The notes under the pieces: model-generated
Databases searched by the model: none
What the model was told of the DNA's origin: nothing
What the model saw: the letters and a program-made list of their open reading frames with translations, nothing else
In this document: positions 1 to 6,513 of the stretch, in pieces
How positions within the stretch are numbered: the first letter of the stretch is position 1
Layout of the letters: each line of letters begins with the position of its first letter
Source of the DNA: Candidatus Bathyarchaeota archaeon
GTDB lineage: Archaea; Thermoproteota; Bathyarchaeia; Bathyarchaeales; Bathycorpusculaceae
Length of the DNA: 8,498 bases
Assembly: GCA_030626685.1 (NCBI GenBank)
Contig: DAOUTL010000051.1
Span: 1-8,498, forward strand
Reading direction: 5' to 3'
Program-made: the position numbers and the translations under genes

Positions 1-179
1 GGCGTATTCTTTGGAGCAAACGCGTGAGGGAGCATATTTGGAGCCTAATAACGCAGCTATGTTGAAAACGACCTTTTTTGCCTATCTATTTTATTTTTGG
101 AAAAAAGGTCGTTTTCAACATAGCTGCGTTATTAGGCTCCAAATATGCTCCCTCACGCGTTTGCTCCAAAGAATACGCC
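1..179. repeat. Perfect inverted repeat, 79-bp arms with 21-nt loop
   Basis: Bases 1-79 are the exact reverse complement of bases 101-179; I compared the arms base by base and found no mismatch. The loop, 80-100, is T-rich and not self-complementary. The arms begin at the first base of the window, so the repeat may continue upstream. Such perfection over 79 bp is far beyond a transcription terminator. The options are a fold-back (inverted chimera) at a contig end, a covalently closed hairpin end of a linear replicon, or a recent inverted duplication. The sequence alone cannot separate them. No transposase or target-site duplication is visible. Confidence 0.95.
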
Positions 180-540
180 AGCCATCACGCTCCAAGGGGT
201 CCCTACTTGAGGCTTCTGTACACGTGAAAGAATCATTTTATTGCGTGAAATTTTAGCCAATACGGCCTACCCCCTCTATTTTTCCACCGAAAGGGGTCTC
301 TTTCAGAGAAGTGCACTGCAGAGCACATCCTTCGCGACGTACATTCTTAGCTTACCAGCGGCCATGTTAGAGGACCAGTTTTAGGAGACTGCGCCATCAG
401 CAGAGTCACCCAGCTGACCCCTCTGCTTTGCTTTCTTAAGACTGGCTTCCAGTTGGAGTAGAAAAATTCGTTGTTGCGTTGTGGGGAACAGTCTTTTCCC
501 ACGGTCATTTCGCGCGTTTACTACGAAGAGCCTTAATGAC
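180..540. other. Intergenic stretch without a convincing gene
   Basis: No reading frame here has a good ribosome-binding site and protein-like composition. The frame on the minus strand at 381-572 overlaps the end of the 38-codon gene and reads as low-quality sequence. The stretch contains several short stem candidates, such as GTGC/GCAC at about 311-326 and the stem-loop at 481-502. GCTCCAA occurs three times at 26-27-bp spacing (136, 163, 189), the first two copies lying inside the right arm of the terminal palindrome. I tested it by eye for tRNA, 7S RNA and RNase P landmarks and saw none. Confidence 0.5.
481..502. terminator. Stem-loop, possible terminator of the 38-codon gene
   Basis: GTGGGGAA (481-488) pairs with TTTTCCCAC's last eight bases (495-502) around a 6-nt loop, with one G-U pair on the plus strand and a C-A mismatch on the minus strand. 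It lies about 40 bp downstream of the stop of the minus-strand small gene, and a T-run on that strand follows at about 466-460. The pairing is better on the plus strand, so a terminator role for the minus-strand gene is only tentative. Confidence 0.25.
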
Positions 541-657
541 CTATGCCTTAACATGCTCGTAGTAATCAACAAGGTCCTTGGTCAGCTCTTCCACTTGACG
601 CTTTGTTAATGGCGGAACATACTCAAACAAAATTTTCCGTATGGCCTCTCCACTCAA
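541..657 (-). CDS. Small 38-aa protein of unknown function
   Basis: I do not recognise the family. The frame starts at a TTG (657-655) and ends at TAG (543-541). Six bases before the TTG stands GGAGGTGA, the full complement of the archaeal 16S rRNA 3' end, which both supports the gene and fixes the unusual start. An in-frame stop sits just upstream, so a longer form is excluded. The product begins MSGEAIRKILFEYVPPLTKR and continues with a charged stretch rich in E, K, D, L and V ending in DYYEHVKA. It looks like two short amphipathic helices broken by the VPPLT turn, soluble, without Cys or membrane segment. It could be a DNA- or protein-binding mini-protein, or a remnant of a longer gene, but the intact signals favour a functional gene. 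It diverges from the surface-protein operon at 1050. Confidence 0.55.
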   Translation of the reverse strand: MSGEAIRKILFEYVPPLTKRQVEELTKDLVDYYEHVKA

Positions 658-663
658 CCACGT

Positions 664-671
664 TCACCTCC
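664..671 (-). promoter_or_regulatory. Perfect Shine-Dalgarno element for the 38-aa gene
   Basis: GGAGGTGA on the minus strand, 6 nt before the TTG start at 657. It is the strongest ribosome-binding site in the window and decides the start of the small gene: the competing GTG frame at 660 ends after 12 codons. Confidence 0.65.
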
Positions 672-686
672 AGGATAACCATGAGC

Positions 687-707
687 CGCGCTGCGCTCAG
701 CAACGCG
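687..707 (-). promoter_or_regulatory. GC-rich hairpin in the leader of the 38-aa gene
   Basis: On the minus strand CGCGTTGC pairs with GCAGCGCG around a 5-nt loop. The only imperfect pair is a G-U wobble on the minus-strand RNA, which becomes a C-A mismatch on the plus strand, so the fold favours a minus-strand transcript. It sits 16 nt upstream of the Shine-Dalgarno element and could influence its accessibility. Confidence 0.4.
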
Positions 708-762
708 CTGAACAGCATTCAAATAGCGATTCCAGCGCTCGCGGGGTATACAAACTTTCTAA

Positions 763-815
763 ATATGCACATAACATGTTAAGACCGACCGATATCGGCA
801 GTTTTTATATGCACT
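763..815 (-). promoter_or_regulatory. Minus-strand promoter region with two TATA-like boxes and two palindromes
   Basis: Read on the minus strand, GTGCATATAAAAAC (814-801) is a good archaeal TATA box preceded by an A/G-rich BRE-like stretch. A second copy, GTGCATATTTAG, begins at 770, 44 bp further on. Between and beside them lie two perfect 10-bp palindromes, CCGATATCGG (789-798) and TAACATGTTA (772-781). These fall about where initiation from the first TATA box would be expected, near 780-790. This is the layout of a promoter with operator sites, driving the 38-aa gene through a leader of roughly 120 nt. The upper box also reads as TATA-like on the plus strand, so bidirectional use is possible. 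Confidence 0.4.
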
Positions 816-968
816 AGTAACTTTTCTAATCAAATTGAATGTGGGCGTGCGGTTTCTCTTGTCGAGGAAAGCGCCAGAAGAGGAATGAGGAGATTAAGAA
901 AAGCTGATTTTTGTGTCGTGCTGGTTTTGAGGTGGCTGGTGGCAGAACTAGAGAAATGTTCGATAAAG

Positions 969-976
969 CATAAATA
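969..976 (+). promoter_or_regulatory. TATA box for the surface-protein operon
   Basis: CATAAATA preceded by the purine-rich CGATAAAG, a BRE/TATA-like arrangement. Initiation about 25 nt downstream, near 998, would give a leader of about 50 nt before the ATG at 1050. That leader is almost entirely purine (about 1003-1049) and ends in the ribosome-binding site. A stem-loop further upstream (about 847-874) would be outside this transcript unless the more distant TATA-like box at 802-811 is used. Confidence 0.4.
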
Positions 977-1036
977 TGGGTTGCATCACAAAAGTGGTTA
1001 ATTGAGAAAGGAAATTGGAGAAGAAAATTAGGAAAT

Positions 1037-1041
1037 GGAGG
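1037..1041 (+). promoter_or_regulatory. Ribosome-binding site for the 286-aa exported protein
   Basis: GGAGG lies 8 nt before the ATG at 1050. It favours this start over the second ATG at 1071 (codon 8), which has only GGTGG at a longer distance. Confidence 0.6.
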
Positions 1042-1049
1042 ATTAAGAT

Positions 1050-1910
1050 ATGAAGGTGGAGAATAGGAAGATGAAAGTAGGTGTGTTGCTGGTTGCGATC
1101 TTGATATTTGGCTTCGTAGGCTTGTATTTCTATTGGGGCAGTGGCGGCGGGGGAAGTGATATGATTGCCGAGGGGGGGCAGACGTATCTTTTCGTTAATC
1201 CCGTCTCTACTCTCAGCGCAAGTACAGGGACAACATTTCTGGAAGAGGAGGCTGGAATGTCGATATACGTGAATGTCAGTCAGTCATTAGATTTATCCGT
1301 AGCTAAGACTGTGTATAAAACGATAGAAAAGGAGACCTCTGACTATATTGTTGGCTCTCTTTCCTTGCCCGATCTTCCGGAAACTGACGATGTCCACTGT
1401 TTTGTCCACAAGGACGGCTGGATTGTGACCTATTACCTCAAAGCCGAGCCCATAGGCAAGATTATAGACTGGGCCTATTGGTCGGGGGGCACGCTGACTA
1501 AGAATAAGTTGCAGGTAGGGTTAGAACAGATGGGCAACGCCTTAGGAGCATCCATAACTGGTGCAAAATACTACCATTTCCAATATCCATATGCCAACAA
1601 GTGCATGCTAATAATTGAAACCCAAGTGGGCGCTGGGGAAGATAGCTTCAACATCATAATTCCGCTTGAGTTCACGGTCTACGAGCGGTCTTGGTCTCAT
1701 TACGCCGGATATGCCCACCCTGGACATCCGTCATATTTTAAAATTGATGGAACTACGATCAGCAGTATAACAGCGGACGAACAAACGAGATACGGGCAAC
1801 TTGCTGTTGCGCAGCTAAGCCCTGACATGGTCCATACTGTGAGCGTTTCCGGTCCCTATTCTGGCAAGTTCTACGGCGTTTGCATTGCGCTTGCCTATCA
1901 AGAACCATAA
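1050..1910 (+). CDS. Signal-anchored exported protein, function unknown
   Basis: The 286-aa product has a short basic N terminus, one hydrophobic segment at about residues 9-29, a Gly/Ser linker (about 30-36), and then a mostly beta-type domain to the C terminus. There is no lipobox and no second membrane span, so it is probably held by its uncleaved N-terminal segment and faces outward. The core at about 113-170 is distinctive: DDVHCFVHKDGWIVTYYLKA, then a helix-like KIIDW stretch and TLTKNKLQVGLEQMGNALG, then KYYHFQYP at 173-180. From memory this pattern recurs in unnamed archaeal exported proteins, but I cannot name a family. The cysteines are C117, C185 and C278. The gene is the first of a two-gene operon, and the next start lies 11 bp after its stop. 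The first ATG is chosen for its Shine-Dalgarno element. No catalytic motif is seen; a surface or binding role is inferred. Confidence 0.85.
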   Translation: MKVENRKMKVGVLLVAILIFGFVGLYFYWGSGGGGSDMIAEGGQTYLFVNPVSTLSASTGTTFLEEEAGMSIYVNVSQSLDLSVAKTVYKTIEKETSDYIVGSLSLPDLPETDDVHCFVHKDGWIVTYYLKAEPIGKIIDWAYWSGGTLTKNKLQVGLEQMGNALGASITGAKYYHFQYPYANKCMLIIETQVGAGEDSFNIIIPLEFTVYERSWSHYAGYAHPGHPSYFKIDGTTISSITADEQTRYGQLAVAQLSPDMVHTVSVSGPYSGKFYGVCIALAYQEP

Positions 1911-1921
1911 AAACCCAGTGG

Positions 1922-4900
1922 ATGTGCGTAAATGTGAACAAGGGGTTACTGGCATGTCTATACATAATGCCGCTACTTGTCGGGAGCATCATAGGGCTCA
2001 CGTTCTTCCAAAGCAAAGCGAGGGTACAAGGGGACGGAATCATCATTGAGGGTGCCGATTACAATTCGACCGTCATCACTGAATATTCAGCAGAACTCAT
2101 TAATATAACCAAGAGTGTAACTCCGAGAGCAGTTATAGAGTACGGGGATTTCAACTCCAAGCTGGACTTAAACAAATCTGATGAACTAAACCAGGTAGCC
2201 AGCGCAGTATCTTCGAGGATAACTATAGAATATGCTGACTGCATATCTACATATAGATTAAATGGCTCTGAAACCCTAACTCAAATAGCCACCACAGTAA
2301 CGCCTAGGATAATAGTCGAATATGCAGATTCGGTTATTAGCAGCAAATTGGAGCGTCCCATGTTCGAGCTCCCTGTTGTAAGAGGCGTTGAGAAATCTTT
2401 TGTAGAATCCACTCTTGTGGAGACACTTCTCGGTCAAAACGCTGTCCTAAATGATGTGGAGGTTAGTGGTGACCTCAACGGCACTCTTAATTTTACTAGC
2501 TTCGAGATTGTTAATATCACTACAGGATCCTTTGCTGGTAAAGGATTTTCCAAAGGTGAATGGGAGGCTACTCTTGAAGGATTATCCTATAGAGGCTATT
2601 GGAGAGGGGCTCTATTCCTTAAGCCCTCTGAAAGAAAAATTTATCTAAAAGGTGCGGTTTCCGGAGAAATTTCAGCCACAGTTGAGGGACATCTGACCGA
2701 AACTCTGCCAGGAAGCGGCAATTATGATAGATACCAAGCGACTTGGGAAATAGGTCGCCTTGGCGTCAAAACTGTTTCGGCAACCGTCACCTTAAACGGA
2801 ACCTTCTCCTACCTGAGCGCCTCCGAATTTCCAGCCACGGAACTTTATTTCCTGCAAACTTCTATCGAAGGAACAGTTTCCGGTTCTTACGATGGTTCTT
2901 TGAGCGCCGTTTTAACTCATATACGGGTTCTAAGCGATATTCCCTACAAGGGTGAAGGCTTCTCAACAATCTCTTATATCTCTGATGCTGGAAAAGGAGA
3001 AGGCTGGACTTATGATAGACTTGTATCCCCTAGCATGGTGGAATTGAAAGGTCTCTTCACAAATCCTTTCTCGGGCACTGTCTCAGCAACTCTTGACGAA
3101 ACTAAAATGCCAAGAACTTTACTTCTAAGAATAGAAAGAGTCGACTTTGGCCTGCCCCCAATGGCCAAATTGAAAATCGAGAGTTCGGGTCCTCACAGAG
3201 TTAGCCCGGGGCAAACGATAACCTATACCGTTGAGCTTAGAAATGAGGGACTGAAAAGCGCTGAAAATGTTACTGTAGTGATGAATCTTCCGTACCTGGT
3301 GAAATACGCGTCGAGTACTGCCGGCGGGGTCTACAATAGTAGATCTCATGAAGTAGTCTGGCGCCTTGGGAATGTTCCGCCAAAATCGTTGAAGCTTTTT
3401 ACGGCTATTGTCACTGTTGCGTGGGGATTGCCCTCTGGAACAACCATAGAACCCATTCTAAGCGTGCCGGTAAAGGAAATAGATGTTCAAATCGACCCGA
3501 CCGTTAGCGTGATTGATGAGCTTCTTGAAGCTACGGAAAACTTGGTGAGAGTCAAGAGTTATATAGCTAATCAGTCGATAAGCGGAACTCTTGATATAGA
3601 AGTCTTTTCCGCCACAGTAGCTGAAGAAATAGAGCCAACCTTCCAACTCATTGAGGAGGGAGATGAGGTAACAATAACATTTCAATTTACAATAAAAGGA
3701 TTTTCTTGGAAGAAAATATGGGGTGTCATAAGGGGTTTAAAAGCGATATTCCAAATTAGGGATATGGCTGAAGACGCCAGAGATATTTCACGGTATGTGA
3801 TTAAAACACAAGACCTTTTGGATTTTGCCTTTGAAAAAGGCATGTTAACACCAAAGAAATACGCGCATTTCTCCGAGTTAGCAAGCAATGTAGCGCATGT
3901 CGAACTTATCATTCCTAATGCAATACGACAGTATCCTATAGTCGGAGAGGTCTACTATAAATCAACAAAAGGGATATTTGGTTGGATTGCAACCTGGTGG
4001 TTCCCGAAACACTTAGAGAAGGCAATACAAATAGATACTCTGAACCCAGATTTTCGTTTGGAAGATTTGTATAAGTTATACCTTGAAGAAAAATCCTATG
4101 ACGTATCTTCAACTGAAAGCCAGATCGCTGTTGCTCGCGACCCCAACGTAAAGTATGGTCCAGAAGGTTACGTTTCACCGGGTGAAACTTTAACCTACAA
4201 TGTAGAATGTGAAAACGAAGGCGAAGGAATAGCTTTTGGCGTTTACTTCACCGATACTTTAGATGAGGATTTAGATGACTCCACTTTGGAGATAGGGCCA
4301 GTGTTCAGCAAGAAGAACGGGTCACTCATAGCAGGCCCTGGCACTTACGATCCCTCAACTCGAACCATTACGTGGTTTGTCGGCGAAGTGGGACCCGGCG
4401 AAAGCTGTTTCGTTAACTTCAGCGTCAAAGTAAAAGATGGTCTCCCAGAGGGTACTGAAATCATAAACTTTGCTACCGTCTATTTTCCAAGCGTTCCAGA
4501 AACCACCCAAACGAATGCAATCGTTTCTGTGGTTGGGCAGCCCCGTATCGCTGTTACAGACGTTGCGCCTTTAGAATCTGTGATAGAGAAAGGATCCATC
4601 ATGTGCATAAACGTAACGGTCGCAAATGAAGGCTATTTAACAGAAACATTCAACTTAACCCTCTACGCCAACACAACGGTAATCCAAACAAAAAATGTGA
4701 CTCTAATAGGTAGAAGCAGCGACTCCGTAATCTTCGTATGGAACACCACAAACTTCGCCAAAGGCAACTATACCATCGGCGCCTATGCTTGGCCAGTTCC
4801 GGATGAGACAGAAACAGACGACAACTTATACGCTGATGGAATAGTGCAAGTTACGGTCCCAGGCGTCCCAGACAACACCCCGCCAACAACCACGGTTAGT

Positions 4901-5506
4901 CTTGACGGTGTGCTAGGTGACAATGGCTGGTTTACATCGGAAGTTACAGTGACTCTGTCCGCTACAGACGATGTTTCTGGAGTTGACAAAATAGAGTACA
5001 GCTTTGACAACGCCACTTGGACCATTTATACAACTCCCTTCACCGTTAGCGTTGAAGGAAACACTACAATCTATTACCGATCAATGGATGAAGCTGGCAA
5101 CGTAGAAGCAATAAAGACCGAAACAATAAGAATCGATAAAACTACGCCTGTAGCGAATGCTGGTCAAGATCAAATAGTAAAGGTGGGCGAAACCGTAACT
5201 TTCGACGCCAGTAACACAACAGACAACGTTGACATCGTCAGTTATGAATGGGACTTCGGAGACGAAACAACGGGAACAGGCGTAACAACAACTCATATGT
5301 ATACAAGCCCAGGAACATACACAGTAACGCTAACCGTCAAAGACGAGGCAGGCAACACAGCTACCCACAGAATAACTATCACAGTTCTCGCCGCAGAAGC
5401 CTTTCCTATCTGGACTGTAGGCGTAGCAGTCGCAGCAATAGCGATAGCCACTGTAGCAATAGCTGTTTTCTGGAGAAAACGAAAACAACCAACCATAAAA
5501 GGATAA
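1922..5506 (+). CDS. Large multidomain surface protein (repeats, DUF11 x2, CARDB-like, OmpL47-like, PKD, C-terminal anchor)
   Basis: Cell-surface protein of 1194 aa if the ATG at 1922 is used. Layout: hydrophobic signal (8-29); four 30-residue repeats (36-146); a beta-rich region with recurring GxVSG/GxLSA turns (about 165-410); DUF11-like domain (414-515; VSPGQTITYTVELRNEG); a mainly helical, Trp-rich insert (593-727); second DUF11-like domain (734-870; YVSPGETLTYNVECENEG); CARDB-like domain (874-980); OmpL47-like domain (984-1075; SATDDVSGVDKIEYSFD); PKD domain (1075-1157; ANAGQDQ and YEWDFGD); membrane span (1161-1185) and basic tail. It has many N-glycosylation sequons. These folds usually serve adhesion or S-layer-like structure; no catalytic site is seen. 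It is cotranscribed with the gene 11 bp upstream. No clear Shine-Dalgarno element precedes the start; GTG at 1934 (MNKGLLACLYIMPLL) is a good alternative, and the in-frame TTG at 1880 is unlikely. Confidence 0.9.
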   Translation: MCVNVNKGLLACLYIMPLLVGSIIGLTFFQSKARVQGDGIIIEGADYNSTVITEYSAELINITKSVTPRAVIEYGDFNSKLDLNKSDELNQVASAVSSRITIEYADCISTYRLNGSETLTQIATTVTPRIIVEYADSVISSKLERPMFELPVVRGVEKSFVESTLVETLLGQNAVLNDVEVSGDLNGTLNFTSFEIVNITTGSFAGKGFSKGEWEATLEGLSYRGYWRGALFLKPSERKIYLKGAVSGEISATVEGHLTETLPGSGNYDRYQATWEIGRLGVKTVSATVTLNGTFSYLSASEFPATELYFLQTSIEGTVSGSYDGSLSAVLTHIRVLSDIPYKGEGFSTISYISDAGKGEGWTYDRLVSPSMVELKGLFTNPFSGTVSATLDETKMPRTLLLRIERVDFGLPPMAKLKIESSGPHRVSPGQTITYTVELRNEGLKSAENVTVVMNLPYLVKYASSTAGGVYNSRSHEVVWRLGNVPPKSLKLFTAIVTVAWGLPSGTTIEPILSVPVKEIDVQIDPTVSVIDELLEATENLVRVKSYIANQSISGTLDIEVFSATVAEEIEPTFQLIEEGDEVTITFQFTIKGFSWKKIWGVIRGLKAIFQIRDMAEDARDISRYVIKTQDLLDFAFEKGMLTPKKYAHFSELASNVAHVELIIPNAIRQYPIVGEVYYKSTKGIFGWIATWWFPKHLEKAIQIDTLNPDFRLEDLYKLYLEEKSYDVSSTESQIAVARDPNVKYGPEGYVSPGETLTYNVECENEGEGIAFGVYFTDTLDEDLDDSTLEIGPVFSKKNGSLIAGPGTYDPSTRTITWFVGEVGPGESCFVNFSVKVKDGLPEGTEIINFATVYFPSVPETTQTNAIVSVVGQPRIAVTDVAPLESVIEKGSIMCINVTVANEGYLTETFNLTLYANTTVIQTKNVTLIGRSSDSVIFVWNTTNFAKGNYTIGAYAWPVPDETETDDNLYADGIVQVTVPGVPDNTPPTTTVSLDGVLGDNGWFTSEVTVTLSATDDVSGVDKIEYSFDNATWTIYTTPFTVSVEGNTTIYYRSMDEAGNVEAIKTETIRIDKTTPVANAGQDQIVKVGETVTFDASNTTDNVDIVSYEWDFGDETTGTGVTTTHMYTSPGTYTVTLTVKDEAGNTATHRITITVLAAEAFPIWTVGVAVAAIAIATVAIAVFWRKRKQPTIKG
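2027..2359 (+). repeat. Four tandem 30-residue coding repeats
   Basis: Residues 36-65, 66-95, 96-125 and 126-146 of the surface protein align without gaps; the last copy is truncated. The shared pattern is (V)TPRxxIEYxD, then N/S-S, then a polar D/S-E-x-L-x-x-(I/V) end. The repeats have diverged in DNA, so the array is old. Two clear units end in IEYAD or VEYAD. Confidence 0.75.
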
Positions 5507-5547
5507 GCAAAACTCAAACACATCTCCCCTTTCTTTTTCTACGGTAT

Positions 5548-5573
5548 CTCCCTAAACAGGGAGGCTTTTGTTT
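5548..5573 (+). terminator. Hairpin/T-tract terminator of the surface-protein operon
   Basis: CTCCCT (5548-5553) pairs perfectly with AGGGAG (5558-5563) around a 4-nt loop, followed by a T-rich run (5566-5573). It is 42 bp after the stop codon of the surface protein. Another T-rich run just before the stem (5530-5539) could act alone, as archaeal termination often needs only U-tracts. The rest of the interval to the convergent gene end at 5738 holds no convincing gene. Confidence 0.55.
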
Positions 5574-5737
5574 GATGTGACATACACAGATCTACTGGTT
5601 GGACACGAAACTGAGAAGAATTGATATAGTCGTCAACAAAAGGAGGATTACTTTTCCTTTCGTTCTTTATCTTTTTGCCGTAGTCTCGATGTGCCTTTTG
5701 ATGTCGGATGTGAGATGGCTGCTGCTAACGATGCTTG

Positions 5738-6499
5738 TCAAGGTTGCTTATGTCTGCATTTGGGGCAGTAGATTGAATCCAACGGCATGCTTGCCCCGCA
5801 TTTAGGACAATATTTTGTCTTCGCACTTTTTTCTATTGGTGGAGAAGGAGGTGTTATTGTCTCCGTGAGAGGCTTCTTCTTTCTTAAGGATGACATAACA
5901 ACTAGTGCTAGTGCGGCTACAACCACAATAATGACTACGACTACAACCCAGAAAAGAGGATTGCTTGTATCAAAAATGCTACCGCCCCAAATGTTGGTTT
6001 CCGTTAACTTTAAAGAACTTGTTACTACCCCAGTCCCCGATCTCTGTTCAACAAGGATGCCCGTTTGCTGATCCCAATAGTATGTAGACCCGTACCAAGT
6101 GGCGTAAACGACGGTGCGTGATGCACCTGCGTAGCTCCTTGTATCTAAACCTTCTATCTTAGGAGAACGGTAATCGGAATAGTAGATTGTATCTCCTTCG
6201 TTTAAATTGGCTGGAATAATGTAGGGGAACGTGCCTCCCCGAGAAACGTCGCCTTGCAACGACTGCGTTTGTGGAGAACCGTAAGCAAATTCATATGTCA
6301 TAGTTCCATTCACTTTGGTTCCACTGACACTTGAAATTGATATTGTAACAGATGAATATTCGTACCCAACAGCGCTTGCCATATATTTTGCCCAATGGCC
6401 TGGCTGCACGCCGACACTAGTCGCCATTACAGATATGAAACTTAATGCGAAAATTAAGAAGAGAACAAAAATCGCAGAAGTATATCTAGTCAAGTGCAT
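5738..6499 (-). CDS. Exported single-span membrane protein with C-terminal zinc ribbon
   Basis: The 253-aa product has a signal peptide (about 8-26), a beta-rich ectodomain (27-180) that opens PGHWAKYMASAVGYEYSS and includes a WYGSTYYWDQQTG hairpin-like motif, a Val/Ile-rich membrane span (183-205), and a basic RKKK stop-transfer. A Pro/Thr linker follows, then a zinc ribbon with C231, C234, C245 and C248 (CX2C-X10-CX2C). Topology by the positive-inside rule is ectodomain out, ribbon in the cytosol. An ectodomain joined to a cytosolic metal-binding tail suggests sensing, scaffolding or partner recruitment, but no enzyme motif is present. The start at 6499 is preferred over 6577 because GAGGAG lies 5 nt before it, in the 14-bp gap after the upstream gene, and it yields a clean signal peptide. 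It is the second gene of an operon whose first gene carries nearly the same tail. Confidence 0.85.
   Translation of the reverse strand: MHLTRYTSAIFVLFLIFALSFISVMATSVGVQPGHWAKYMASAVGYEYSSVTISISSVSGTKVNGTMTYEFAYGSPQTQSLQGDVSRGGTFPYIIPANLNEGDTIYYSDYRSPKIEGLDTRSYAGASRTVVYATWYGSTYYWDQQTGILVEQRSGTGVVTSSLKLTETNIWGGSIFDTSNPLFWVVVVVIIVVVAALALVVMSSLRKKKPLTETITPPSPPIEKSAKTKYCPKCGASMPLDSIYCPKCRHKQP
5741..5815 (-). repeat. Zinc-ribbon tail coding segment, copy A
   Basis: This 75-bp 3' end of the exported protein gene aligns codon for codon with 6517-6591 at the end of its operon partner. I count 57 matching bases of 75, including a shared CTTGCCCCGCATTTA run. The tails read YCPKCGASMPLDSIYCPKC here and YCTKCGASMSVDAIYCPKC in the partner, and both end in KQP. 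Confidence 0.7.
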
Positions 6500-6504
6500 T
6501 AAAT

Positions 6505-6510
6505 CTCCTC
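6505..6510 (-). promoter_or_regulatory. Ribosome-binding site deciding the start of the zinc-ribbon exported protein
   Basis: GAGGAG on the minus strand, 5 nt before the ATG at 6499, in the short gap between the two operon genes. It argues against the longer frame that begins inside the upstream gene. Confidence 0.65.
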
Positions 6511-6513
6511 TTT

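Noticed and set aside
11..256. 81-codon plus-strand frame
   Set aside because: It runs through both arms and the loop of the palindrome, has a TTG start without ribosome-binding site, and is forced by the repeat.
381..572. 63-codon minus-strand frame
   Set aside because: It overlaps the end of the 38-aa gene in another frame, lacks a ribosome-binding site, and its composition is not protein-like.
855..900. GAGGAAAG resembling a conserved RNase P RNA element
   Set aside because: The other conserved regions, such as ACAGAAA and the closing stem, are absent nearby.
885..1001. 38-codon plus-strand frame starting MRRLRKADF
   Set aside because: It contains the best TATA box of the downstream operon and has only a weak purine-rich stretch before its ATG; considered chance.
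1880..1921. Longer TTG start for the surface protein
   Set aside because: It lies inside the upstream gene, has no ribosome-binding site, and would put 14 unsuitable residues before a normal signal segment.
5599..5805. 68-codon hydrophobic plus-strand frame
   Set aside because: TTG start without ribosome-binding site, and its second half is antisense to the zinc-ribbon tail of the minus-strand gene.
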